Below are positions 26,257 through 34,568 of a DNA stretch of 64,000 nt, in pieces. A program made the position numbers and the translations under genes. The notes beneath the pieces were generated by a model. That model did not search any database. It was not told the origin of the DNA and saw only the letters and a program-made list of their open reading frames with translations. Each line of letters begins with the position of its first letter. The stretch's first letter is position 1. The stretch is from Priestia aryabhattai. Lineage in GTDB: Bacteria > Bacillota > Bacilli > Bacillales > Bacillaceae_H. The stretch spans positions 1,116,001 through 1,180,000 of the forward strand of contig NZ_JAMBOQ010000002.1 of the NCBI RefSeq assembly GCF_023715685.1, in the 5' to 3' direction.

Positions 26257-26928
26257 ATGATAGGAATAGAGAATAAAAAACAGGAAATTTTAAAAGCTTA
26301 CCAGTTCAGACATGCTTGCAAGGAATTTGATACCAACAAAAAGATTTCGGATGAAGATTTTCGCTTTATTTTGGAGACAGGTAGATTGTCTCCAAGTTCA
26401 GTTGGTTTGGAGCCGTGGAAATTTGTCGTGATCCAGGATGCAGCGCTTCGCGAAAAATTAAAACCCGTATCCGGCGGTGCCCAGGGACAACTTCCTACTG
26501 CCAGCCATTTTGTAGTTATATTGGCCAGAGGAAAAGAAGGCTTAAGACATGATTCCGTTCACGTAATCAAAATGATGAAAGACATTCATCATATGCCTGA
26601 AGAAGTTGTACAAAATCTTTCCGGTTTCTACAAATCCTTCGTCGAGACAGAACTCGAAGATAATGACCGTCTCATTTTTGAATGGGCAAGCAAACAAACA
26701 TATATAGCATTAGGAAACATGATGACAGCTGCGGCTCAGATCGGTATTGATTCCTGTCCAATAGAAGGTTTTGATAAAAAGCAGGTAACCACTATTCTGA
26801 AAAATGAGGGTATCATTGAAGGCAACGATTTCGGTGTAGCCTGTATGGTCGCTTTCGGATATCGGAAAGAGAATCCCAAACGTCCAAAAACAAGACAAAA
26901 TCTTGATGAAATTGTTAAGTGGCGATAA
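26257..26928 (+). CDS. yfkO: NAD(P)H-dependent nitroreductase family oxidoreductase (YfkO-like)
   Basis: The 223-aa flavoprotein has FRHACKEFD near the N-terminus (FMN phosphate contact Arg), ETGRLSPSSVGLEPWKFVV, and SKQTYIALGNMMTAAAQIGI with DSCPIEGF, which match B. subtilis YfkO along the whole length. Such enzymes use FMN and NAD(P)H to reduce nitroaromatics and quinones in the cytosol. RBS AAGGAAGG. Its codon use is more GC-rich than its neighbours (for example CCGGCGGTGCCCAGG), which hints at a different origin. Confidence 0.9.
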   Translation: MIGIENKKQEILKAYQFRHACKEFDTNKKISDEDFRFILETGRLSPSSVGLEPWKFVVIQDAALREKLKPVSGGAQGQLPTASHFVVILARGKEGLRHDSVHVIKMMKDIHHMPEEVVQNLSGFYKSFVETELEDNDRLIFEWASKQTYIALGNMMTAAAQIGIDSCPIEGFDKKQVTTILKNEGIIEGNDFGVACMVAFGYRKENPKRPKTRQNLDEIVKWR

Positions 26929-27421
26929 AACTGTAGATGATGCTTCCCAATATCAGGGGACATGTTCAGAAGGCATGTCTCTTTTAATGTCATTTTAAAA
27001 TAAGTTGAAAAATATCCATAAAATGAAAAATGGAACGGAGAGCGAAAATATCCTACGCATTTTAAAGATACGCATCTAAATCGTGTTTAATAAATTGTTC
27101 CATATTATATATATGCCTTAAAGGCTATAAGAGCAGGCTTAAGCCTGCTTTTTCTTTTATTCATGAAACAAAATGTTTCAAATTTTAAACATAAACGTTT
27201 CATAAGCTATGAAATATTAGAGAATACCATGTTCATTTTTTTGAACCTAATGCTCTCTAAATATGAACATACATGTTCGCTTCTACTTAACATAATTCAT
27301 GTTCTCGGAAACGCGAAGAAAGCTCCCGAAACCCACTTTTAAAATTCGGAGAGCTCTTCCTTCTTATAAGACCAATTACGCTAACTAAAAAGACCTGTAA
27401 TGCGTACCTGTATTTTATTAT
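26929..27421. other. Gene-free region with hairpin repeat copy 2
   Basis: 27108-27158 repeats the GCCTTAAAGGC and AGCAGGCTTAAGCCTGCT hairpins of 24675, followed by TGAAACAAAATGTTTCA and another TTTCAT/ATGAAA stem. A further hairpin with AGAAAGCTCCC/GAGAGCTCTTCC lies near 27315-27360. No coding sequence is supported. Confidence 0.55.
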
Positions 27422-28135
27422 TTATACTTCTGTATCAATGGGAGAAGTAATCTCGTCTTTATATAAATCAAAGTACAATTGCCCATTTGTTCCCCGTACA
27501 CAATATGACACATCAGGTAAAGCCAATCCTCGATGCTTCAATTCTGTAAATATCCAGTCTTTTTTTAATTGATTTTGGGCGAAGTTTTTATCAATAATTT
27601 GACCGTCCATAATCAACTCAATAGGAAAAGCTGATGCCGTAGGAATAAAAATCCCTACGTCTTTTTTAGTTGAATTTCTATAGGGTGGTTTTTTCAATAC
27701 TGATAAATGTCCGTCAGCTTCAATAAGCGCGTATTCTACTTCATTAATATCAAATATATCTTTTTTCCTCAAGGCTTGATTTAATGAATCCATTGTAAAT
27801 TTTAATTTCTCCATATTTTTTTCAAGTATTTTCCCATCCTGTATAACTACCGTAGGTTCTCCATTAAGTAATGCTCTGGCGTTTCTATTCTTCAATGAAA
27901 CTAAAGTCGCAAAGAATATAATTGCACTAAAAATGATTAATGCAATCATAAAATGACTAAAACGTATTGACGTATTAAATGTCAAATTTCCTGCAATAGA
28001 TCCTATCGTAATGGAAGCAATAAAATCATGATAAGTCATTTGAGCAATAGTTTGTTTTCCAAGTAGATGAGCAATAGATATAAGTAAAACAAACGCTATA
28101 AGAGTACGAATTATGACTTCGAAAGTTTCAACCAT
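27422..28135 (-). CDS. YetF/DUF421-family membrane protein
   Basis: The 237-aa protein has three N-terminal membrane helices (about 7-80), with LGKQTIAQMTYHDFIASITI, and a soluble C-terminal domain with NGEPTVVIQDGKI and MDSLNQALRKKDIFDINEVE, the DUF421 signature. B. subtilis paralogues (YetF, YkjA, YdfS, YrbG) are found in the spore inner membrane. It is a likely spore-membrane protein of unknown activity. RBS GGAGTGAATAA. Confidence 0.88.
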   Translation of the reverse strand: MVETFEVIIRTLIAFVLLISIAHLLGKQTIAQMTYHDFIASITIGSIAGNLTFNTSIRFSHFMIALIIFSAIIFFATLVSLKNRNARALLNGEPTVVIQDGKILEKNMEKLKFTMDSLNQALRKKDIFDINEVEYALIEADGHLSVLKKPPYRNSTKKDVGIFIPTASAFPIELIMDGQIIDKNFAQNQLKKDWIFTELKHRGLALPDVSYCVRGTNGQLYFDLYKDEITSPIDTEV

Positions 28136-28412
28136 TTATTCACTCCTTTTAATTTTTTCTTCTTATCTTTTTTTTAACATTAAAGATATAAAACATACAT
28201 AAATAAATTTTTTTGTAAAGTCATGCTAAAAAGCCCTTTTATCAAGGGCTTTTTGCAACTTATAAATGGTACCTTCCTGAATGGTCATAAAATAATGGGT
28301 TTGTGGAGCATTATTTTATATTAAAAAATAAAATGACAATTGTTTTTCTAAAAACATGTAGAAAAAGAAGGAGTTCATGTCAACTTGGAAAGCACCTTAT
28401 GGCGCCTTTTTG

Positions 28413-28691
28413 TTAATTTACATTACTTTTAACTATCCATTCTACTTCTGTTAATTCTTGTTTTTGAACATTTTTGGTGTGTGGTTTGGTGAAATGGGCA
28501 TTAACAGCTTCTTCGTTTTCCCAAATCTCCCAAAGCATTATTTTTCGTTCTGATGGTTCAAGAGGATAAGCATGGAATTTAATACATCCTTCTTCTTTAT
28601 TAGTTTCTTCCTCAAGTTTTTTGAACTCTCCTATTATTTCATTAAGGTCCCTATCACTAATAATTCTCAAGCATGCAGTTATGTAATGCAT
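28413..28691 (-). CDS. Antibiotic biosynthesis monooxygenase (ABM) domain protein
   Basis: I start at the ATG at 28691 (RBS GAGGGGAATCTG). The 92-aa product is a single ferredoxin-like ABM module: EEGCIKFHAYPLEPSERKIM, WEIWENEEAVNAHFTKPHT. Members act as cofactor-free oxygenases, heme-degrading enzymes or quinol monooxygenases (YgiN-like); the residues here do not settle which. A monocistronic housekeeping-like gene. Confidence 0.85.
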   Translation of the reverse strand: MHYITACLRIISDRDLNEIIGEFKKLEEETNKEEGCIKFHAYPLEPSERKIMLWEIWENEEAVNAHFTKPHTKNVQKQELTEVEWIVKSNVN

Positions 28692-28904
28692 CAGATTCCC
28701 CTCTTTCATAGTTTCTTTTAATTTATCATTATAACATTTCTCAGAAGTATACCAAGAAAAATATTCCATTTTTTTAAAGGAAGGATCTAAAAACACAGTG
28801 TATAACGTTTTTAGTTAAAAAATCTCTCTTTCCGGTACACATAAAAAAAGAGAATCCTTGGCGTAGAAGGATTCTTAAAGAGTTGATTTCTCTCCAATAT
28901 GGAG
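28692..28904. other. Intergenic hairpin region
   Basis: Contains the hairpin AGAATCCTTGGCG ... AAGGATTCT at 28851-28876 and nothing that looks coding. Confidence 0.4.
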
Positions 28905-29210
28905 CTTTTTATACATCCTTGATATGACTACGTTTTCTCGACACCCAGGTAGGAGGTGAATGCATAAAAAGTCTGCACTTTATACATATGCTAGTCTTTT
29001 AAAATATAGTATTTTGAGAAAAAATATATTATTATGTGTCTATACATACATTTTATAGTAAAAAGCCACCTGTCCTGCAAACACTGGGTGGCTTTTTATT
29101 TTGTTAACGATAATAACTACTTTAACATCGTGTAATAGGTAGGAATATCTCGTTCGTAAAAGTATCTATTTTTAGTTACCATAATGGATTTTCTAGGCAT
29201 AAATAAATCG
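28905..29210. repeat. Intergenic repeat B, copy 1
   Basis: It shares with 32660-32960 the blocks CTTTTTATACATCCTTGATA, CTTTATACATATGCT, a terminator hairpin around GTCCTGCAA (AAAAGCCACC/GGGTGGCTTTT), and GTTAACGATAATAACTACTT ... TAACATC ... TAAAAGTAT. A short frame with RBS-like AGGAGGTG at 28955 encodes MHKKSALYTYASLLKY; copy 2 has MYRKAAFYTYA. Whether this is translated is uncertain. Confidence 0.55.
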
Positions 29211-29365
29211 TTCACAATTTCAAAAAAGTAATAAATATTGATTTGAAATATATACTAAATGAAGAAAAGGCACAGGAAAGTATAAAATAAAAATGGGGTT
29301 TATATCCAGGTTATTAAAAAACTTATCCCTAATGAGCATTGTTTAATTAAAAGGAGGAATTTTAT

Positions 29366-29554
29366 ATGGGTGATAATCAATCAAATGATTTAGAACAGGC
29401 ATTAGATAACAATACAGATGAAACCGAATTGGGTGAATCTGAGAAAGAGTTTGTAACAAAGCCTACTAAGCCTTCTGATCCTTATCCGCATAAGTATTAT
29501 ACTGGAGACGTTTCTATGGTTTCTAATGCTGCGCCAAGAAACGATAAAGAATAA
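29366..29554 (+). CDS. Hypothetical 62-aa acidic protein
   Basis: A strong RBS (AAGGAGGAA) precedes the ATG. The protein is hydrophilic and acidic, with LEQALDNNTDETELGESEKE then PTKPSDPYPHKYYTGDVSMV. No family is recognised. Its neighbours are spore-coat and SASP genes, which suggests but does not prove a sporulation role. Confidence 0.6.
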   Translation: MGDNQSNDLEQALDNNTDETELGESEKEFVTKPTKPSDPYPHKYYTGDVSMVSNAAPRNDKE

Positions 29555-29820
29555 AAATTTACTTTTGATATTCTGATACAAACATCGTAGTTACTATAAC
29601 AAAGATTATATAAATTTTTTTCTTGTGAAAATACCTTATTCGATATAAGATAATTATCTTATAAGGTATTTCTCACTCCATATATTAAGTCCTTGAAATC
29701 TATTTCGAGGGCTTTTTTTGTCGAAGCTTCATCATCATATATAAGATATATGAATAATTTTCCTCTCTTTATACAAACTAACGACGATACATAATCTAGT
29801 ACAAGTAGGAGGAATTTTAC

Positions 29821-30462
29821 ATGATGGAAAATCAACCAGGTCAAACACATCAAAATATGCATACGGGAAATGTCCCTCCCCAAATGAACCACGGAGGACA
29901 CGAAGTGTTTGATGTACAAGAAGTATTAACAGGAGCAATCGATACATTAAACACATACACATTATTAAGCCCACACGTAAAAGATCCAGAACTAAAAGAT
30001 ATCCTGAATCGCCAATTTCAATTTATTCAACAGGAATATAACACAACGGTAGAATGCTTCAAAACAGGACAAGATCCTTCAACGCCTACACAGAGTTATA
30101 AAATGAAACAAGGCAATGATTTTGTATATGGACTTAAGCCTTCTCAGCCTAAGAAACCATTACAATCTGCGTCAGAAATAACAGATGAGTGTATTTCTAG
30201 CCTCATGCTTGGTGCCGTAAAAGCATCAGCGCCTATGAAAACGATGGCAGCTCTTGAAACAACTAATCCTGTTGTACGCCGTGTGTTAGCTGATTCTGTT
30301 CCAAATTGCATTGAGATGGCGTATGAAATATCTCTATATCAAAATAAACACCATTATTACCAAGTACCACAGCTTGCCCAACAAGACATGCAGCAAATGG
30401 TCAATGCATTTGCACCTGCCCAAGGTCAATCGCAAATGCCAAATAATAATATTACCCATTAA
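29821..30462 (+). CDS. CotF-family spore coat protein
   Basis: The 213-aa protein has the helical CotF domain (about 30-190): FDVQEVLTGAIDTLNTYTLL and DECISSLMLGAVKASAPMKT. It is flanked by a His/Gln-rich N-terminal tail and a Gln-rich C-terminal tail (LAQQDMQQMVNAFAPAQGQS). RBS GTAGGAGGAA. CotF-type proteins are components of the Bacillus spore coat. A Cys in the helical core and the Tyr pair HHYY are notable but not diagnostic. Confidence 0.88.
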   Translation: MMENQPGQTHQNMHTGNVPPQMNHGGHEVFDVQEVLTGAIDTLNTYTLLSPHVKDPELKDILNRQFQFIQQEYNTTVECFKTGQDPSTPTQSYKMKQGNDFVYGLKPSQPKKPLQSASEITDECISSLMLGAVKASAPMKTMAALETTNPVVRRVLADSVPNCIEMAYEISLYQNKHHYYQVPQLAQQDMQQMVNAFAPAQGQSQMPNNNITH

Positions 30463-30499
30463 CATAAAGAAGTGGCTAAAGACTCCACTCTTTAGTTCA

Positions 30500-30600
30500 A
30501 TATATGCAGTAAAAACTCCTGATTGGCCCCAGGAGTTTTCTGTCTTTAGACAATAGTATAATGTATATTTTAAATTACCATAATGTGATTTGACGAAAAT
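30500..30600 (+). repeat. Partial composite repeat A (hairpin 2 and tail)
   Basis: AAAACTCCTG and CAGGAGTTTT pair at 30512-30539, followed by a degenerate GTATAATGTATA and TTACCATAATG tail. It probably terminates the CotF gene. Sequence similarity to 24990-25085 continues into the DUF3231 fragment, so a whole block was duplicated. Confidence 0.55.
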
Positions 30601-30660
30601 AAAAAAGATGTTCCTATTTCCGAGGGAACATCTTTTTGTATTTACAGAAAGCTAATGGTT

Positions 30661-30745
30661 AACAATCTGTGCTTTTTGATTTATGAAGAGGAGGTGGAAT
30701 TAACCAGCCTTTTTCCTTATTAAGTCGTAGAAACTTTCCACCACT
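30661..30745 (-). pseudogene. Truncated 3' fragment of a DUF3231 gene
   Basis: It encodes GGKFLRLNKEKGWLIPPPLH and the same KSKxTDC end as the intact gene at 25142. The rest of the gene is missing. It marks an old duplication with most of the copy deleted. Confidence 0.75.
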
Positions 30746-30771
30746 GGTAATAGAAAATTTCTATAATAAAA

Positions 30772-30795
30772 GGAAGAATGGTTTCCCATTCTTCC
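30772..30795 (-). terminator. Terminator of SASP gene 2
   Basis: The same stem (GGAAGAATGG/CCATTCTTCC) as after SASP gene 1. Confidence 0.85.
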
Positions 30796-30821
30796 TATAG
30801 CCATCACTTTATAAAGTTATC

Positions 30822-31031
30822 TTAGAAACGTCCTCCGCCAAGTTGTTGCTCAGCCATTTGTACAAGACGCTTTGTGATTTCGCCACCTACTGATCCGTTT
30901 GCACGTGAAGTTGTATCAGCACCAAGGTTTACACCAAATTCGCTAGCGATTTCGTATTTTAATTGATCGATTGCTTGTTCAGCACCACGTACTAATAATT
31001 CGTTGTTGTTGCTGCTTTTGTTGTTTGCCAT
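30822..31031 (-). CDS. Alpha/beta-type small acid-soluble spore protein, copy 2
   Basis: The 69-aa protein is nearly identical to copy 1 from [15 protein letters not shown] to the end [12 protein letters not shown]; the N-terminal Asn/Ser stretch differs. The GPR site and [13 protein letters not shown] are intact. RBS AAGGAGGTG and the upstream 45 bases match copy 1. It is expressed, by family rule, in the forespore. Confidence 0.97.
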   Translation of the reverse strand: MANNKSSNNNELLVRGAEQAIDQLKYEIASEFGVNLGADTTSRANGSVGGEITKRLVQMAEQQLGGGRF

Positions 31032-31055
31032 GTTGTGTCACCTCCTTGTTTTTCT

Positions 31056-31085
31056 TAAGTTTCCTATTATACAAGGAGTACATAC
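31056..31085 (-). promoter_or_regulatory. Candidate SigG promoter of SASP gene 2
   Basis: GTATG and AAACTTA are separated by 18 bp on the minus strand, aligned with the promoter proposed for SASP gene 1. Confidence 0.5.
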
Positions 31086-31392
31086 CTGGTAATTAATGGA
31101 TGGGTAAATCCTCGTCCGTTGACCATACTAAAGGGTAGAAACAAATTACGCTGTAAAAAGTGGAATTACATGTTTCATTTCCTTGCGATAAAATTTATGC
31201 ACTTGCCATGTGTAGGAAAAAGAATGACACCTCGTTTGTCATTCTTTTTTCATGCTCATATGTATAAAATTAATTTCTTTTCGAATAGTGATAAAGGTGA
31301 TCCCTATTTCACGTTTTTTAAAATCGAGATAACGATAGGAAAAGAAGCTACTTCTGCGCAGTAGCCTCTTTTTTGTGAATAAAAAAAAAAAA

Positions 31393-31415
31393 CTACCTGC
31401 TCTATAAGCAGGTAG
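31393..31415 (-). terminator. Terminator of SASP gene 3
   Basis: CTACCTGCT and AGCAGGTAG form a stem, followed on the minus strand by a run of 12 T. Confidence 0.9.
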
Positions 31416-31458
31416 CTAAAGCCATAAAGGGTATGAAATTTAAGTGTACACCTCAAAA

Positions 31459-31686
31459 TTAACGAGAAGTACCTGATTGTCCTGAGAAACCACCAGCTAA
31501 TTGTTGTTGAGCTGTAGCTACAAGACGTTTTGTAATTTCCCCACCTACTGAACCGTTTGCACGAGCCGTTGCCTCTGCACCAAGGTTTACACCAAATTCG
31601 TTAGCGATCTCATATTTCATTTGATCGATCGCTTGTTCAGATCCGCGTACTAATAATTGATTACGACTTCCACTGTTGTTTGCCAT
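31459..31686 (-). CDS. Alpha/beta-type small acid-soluble spore protein, copy 3
   Basis: The 75-aa protein carries [13 protein letters not shown] (GPR site) and [13 protein letters not shown]. It differs from copies 1 and 2 by the tail [18 protein letters not shown] and several substitutions, so it is an older paralogue. RBS GGAGGAGGTG. It lies 430 bases from copy 2, in the same orientation. Confidence 0.96.
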   Translation of the reverse strand: MANNSGSRNQLLVRGSEQAIDQMKYEIANEFGVNLGAEATARANGSVGGEITKRLVATAQQQLAGGFSGQSGTSR

Positions 31687-32659
31687 ATCATTTCACCTCC
31701 TCCATGTGTATACTTTTAGCATGTGTTTTAGCCTTACCTGTATACAAGGGAAGTATTGGCTGAATAAAAGACACCTATTTTGTGATAATAAAGAACGTGA
31801 TGGATTAAGTTCTCAATGCAAACTGGGGAGGATATTTCCTTCACTTCCTTGTAAAAATACTATTTGCCATGTGGAAGAAGGATTGCAATTACTATTGCAA
31901 TCCTTTTTTTATATCTCATGAATTAAGAAAATAAAAGGAAAAGGGTCCTTTCCTATTCAGAAAGGGACCCTAACCTCAAAGATAACCTGTGTGTGCCAAT
32001 TAGTTATAGCATAATGTTTATTGGGAATTTAATGTATATTATATAAGTTATAGAGCAAACTATTTTAAAAGTGAAGTTCATTCACTAACTACCTTCTTAG
32101 TAATAGAAAACCCTACTGATGAGGTCCAGTAGGGTTTTTTACGGATAAATTGCTAAGCTAATCAAAATAAACTCACTATACGATGAATAGTCAGTTTATT
32201 TTCTTCTTACCTGTGAATGTTGAGTTCCTAAGGAAGAAGATTGTTTACAAGCTTTAATTAAAACATATGAATATCTTATTTTTTAAAGAACTACTTTTTA
32301 TAATACATAATAAATTTGCACAAACTATTCACGATGCTATGATGCATTAAATAAATACACCTCGTATAAAGCCAGCGAAAGAACTACTTCTTCAGCTGGT
32401 TTTATACGTTAGTACAGGTTATAAAAAGAGTAAATGAACATATCTTTATAACAAGTAGTAAAAATAAAAGAGGTTTTATAATTCCACTAAAAGAAAAACC
32501 TACCTCAAAAAACTAATTGAACAATTAGATTGGGTAGGTTTTTCTGTTTTAGGCTACATACCGTATACTTCTTAATTAACATACTACCTCTTCCAGAACA
32601 GACCAAAAAAAAGAACCCTCATGGGAGTAGGGTTCAATTGAGCACGCGTTTCTTTTTTT
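31687..32659. other. Gene-free stretch of serial hairpins
   Basis: No coding sequence is supported. Hairpins: 31880-31905 (GGATTGCAAT/ATTGCAATCC), 31943-31971 (GGGTCCTTTC/AAAGGGACCC), 32107-32138 (AAAACCCTACTG/CAGTAGGGTTTT), 32363-32408 (CGTATAAAGCCAGC/GCTGGTTTTATACG, preceded by the core CAAACTATTCACGATGC), and 32494-32543 (AAAAACCTACC/GGTAGGTTTTT with an inner CTAATTG/CAATTAG, followed by the AATTAACATACTACC tail). Most are pieces of repeat A. Confidence 0.6.
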
Positions 32660-32960
32660 ATGCAACTTTTTATACATCCTTGATATGCAAGGTTTGCTCT
32701 GAAGAATAAGGTAAGAAAGAATGTATAGAAAGGCTGCCTTTTATACATATGCTCAAGGTTGTCTTATATTTCCTTATTTATAAATTTGTTGTACAATTAT
32801 GCAGACTTTTTTATGAATTGAAGCCTATAAATTCACTAAAAGCTATCCGTCCTGCAACGATGGGGTAGCTTTCTTTTTTTTGCTAACGATAATAGTTACC
32901 TTAACATCTTGTAATAGATTTAAATATCTTGTCCGTAAAAGTATAGTTTTGTCTTACTAA
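32660..32960. repeat. Intergenic repeat B, copy 2
   Basis: It matches 28905-29210 block by block: CTTTTTATACATCCTTGATA, CTTTTATACATATGCT, the hairpin around GTCCTGCAA (AAAGCTA/TAGCTTT), and GCTAACGATAATAGTTACCT ... TAACATC. Sequence between the blocks has diverged, so the blocks look selected or the copies are old. Confidence 0.55.
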
Positions 32961-33055
32961 GAGCAAACTACTCAAGACGCCGTGAGGCATCGACTTGATG
33001 TGATACGTTTTATGGTTAGAAAAGATTACTGACTTAGCTCAGTAGTCTTTTCTTT
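32955..33055 (+). repeat. Partial composite repeat A (core plus hairpin 2)
   Basis: The core GCAAACTACTCAAGACG with GACGCC/GGCATC is identical to full copy 2, then comes a hairpin AAAAGATTACTGA/TCAGTAGTCTTTT (33020-33051). That hairpin also serves as terminator for the minus-strand hydrolase. Confidence 0.65.
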
Positions 33056-33060
33056 TTGTT

Positions 33061-33834
33061 TTATAAATGAGATCTATTTAAGACAAATCCTGTAATTAAC
33101 TCGTTAAACTGAGTCCACTGTTTGGTAGGCAGTTGGTGACCCTGATGTGGTAAAACAACGAATTCAGCATGTCTGCACTTATTTTTATACTCTTTCATAT
33201 AGTGAGTAGTCCAATCCTTTTTTCCGCCATATATAAACAATAAAGGCATCGTTAAGTGATGAAGCTTGTCTAAACAGTTATAGTGTAATGAGTGATTATA
33301 ATACTGATACCAGGATTCCTGGTCTGATTTCCTCATGTAACTAATTAAATTCCTTCTTAGTGTCTTGTCTCGAGTATGACTTATAGCAAGGCCTTTTATT
33401 AAGATATTTAAGTGTTCTTTTACCATATACATTCCTGTTTTATGTAATAGCTGTCCAGGTACATCTCTTACTATAGGATAAGCTCCTGAAAGTATTAATA
33501 ATTCAATTCGCTGAGAATGATTGATAGCTAGCTCTTGAGCAATTAGACAACCAGCAGAATAACCACATAGAATGACCTTGTCTAGATGCAGCGAATCCAT
33601 AAAATGCACTAATTCGTTTGCATAGAAAGAGATTGATACAGAGTGTTTAGCTTTTGAGCTTCTTCCATGACCACTTAAATCTGGAAAGATGACTCTCATA
33701 TGTTTGGCTAACTCATGTTGATACTGGAAAACTTTATTTCCTAGTCCGGGAGGATGAATAAAGATGACAGGTGCACCCTGTCCATACTCTTCATAATACA
33801 AATAGTGATCAGTGTTTGTTTCAGTAAAAGTCAT
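33061..33834 (-). CDS. Alpha/beta-fold hydrolase
   Basis: The 257-aa protein has an oxyanion region VIFIHPPGLG, the nucleophile elbow CGYSAG (Ser near residue 94), an acid in the GGKKDW region and a catalytic His in LPHQGHQLP, so the triad is complete. A helical cap lies between. It is a cytosolic hydrolase of unknown substrate. RBS TTGGAGTG. It stands alone between repeats. Confidence 0.88.
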   Translation of the reverse strand: MTFTETNTDHYLYYEEYGQGAPVIFIHPPGLGNKVFQYQHELAKHMRVIFPDLSGHGRSSKAKHSVSISFYANELVHFMDSLHLDKVILCGYSAGCLIAQELAINHSQRIELLILSGAYPIVRDVPGQLLHKTGMYMVKEHLNILIKGLAISHTRDKTLRRNLISYMRKSDQESWYQYYNHSLHYNCLDKLHHLTMPLLFIYGGKKDWTTHYMKEYKNKCRHAEFVVLPHQGHQLPTKQWTQFNELITGFVLNRSHL

Positions 33835-34079
33835 TATTTTTCACTCCAAAATCAGCTAATGAATACTTTTTAGTTAAGGACAATGTAATTTACGAAGTTA
33901 TAATCTTTTTCTATCTGACAGTTAATTCAATACAATTTCCTATGGGTTCTCAAGCGTTTAAAATCAATAAAATTTTCATTATTTACTATGGAGAGACTAT
34001 ATTCACTATAAAAAATATTTTATTCTTGCTAAGAAGATTTCTAGTAAGATTAATCGTGATGACTAAAAATGTATCATAT

Positions 34080-34125
34080 AAAGAGAAGAACTTCCCCGGT
34101 CTGCCTAAGGGAAGCTCTTTTCATA
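34080..34125 (+). other. Terminator-like hairpin in gene-free DNA
   Basis: AAGAACTTCCC and GGGAAGCTCTT pair with one mismatch and are followed by TTTC. At 34128-34190 the DNA is the inverted counterpart of 24806-24868 (TGTTCATTCTCAAT block), another shared intergenic segment. Confidence 0.45.
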
Positions 34126-34269
34126 GGTTGCTTATAGTACACAATGAGAAATTGAGAATGAACACCTCTCCATTTATTCAATAGTTTGATCAAGTTTTCG
34201 TGCTTTATTCATGTTAAATGTATTTGTTGCCTTATTTCTAATAATTGTGAGTACACTAACTACGCCTAT

Positions 34270-34460
34270 ATATTATATACAGTTTAAAAATAGAAAAAGA
34301 CCATCTCTTCCCAGTCAAAAGAGATGGTCTTCTCCCATTCGTTGAATTGTAGTCGTAAATGACTCTATCACAGCGTCTTGTTTAGTTTGTTCAAACTATC
34401 GATAACTTATGTATAAAAAAAGAAAAACTCCTGGTGCCTAATCAGGAGTCTTTTCCGTAA
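34270..34460 (-). repeat. Composite intergenic repeat A, full copy 3 (inverted)
   Basis: Read on the minus strand: hairpin 1 (GACTCCTG/CAGGAGTTTTTC, near 34425-34455), TATACATAAGTTATCGATAG, the core GAACAAACTAAACAAGACGC, hairpin 2 (AGACCATCTC/GAGATGGTCTT, 34297-34334), and the tail AAACTGTATATAATATATAG. The order matches copies 1 and 2. Confidence 0.65.
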
Positions 34461-34544
34461 ATAGTGCGTAATTAGAAGTTGTTTTGAAATCATATATTGA
34501 CCTCTACATTAGTATGTTCCTTACATAAAACGACTATACAAAAA

Positions 34545-34568
34545 AAGAAAAAACTACTGACCATGCTT
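34545..34568 (+). repeat. Half hairpin of repeat A cut by IS3 end
   Basis: GAAAAAACTACTGACCATGC has the left arm of a repeat-A hairpin 2, with no right arm. The IS3-type terminal repeat begins immediately after it, so the insertion seems to have disrupted a copy. Confidence 0.45.

Noticed and set aside
33942..34184. 80-aa open frame on the plus strand
   Set aside because: It has no RBS, poor amino-acid composition, and runs through a terminator-like hairpin; not supported as a gene.
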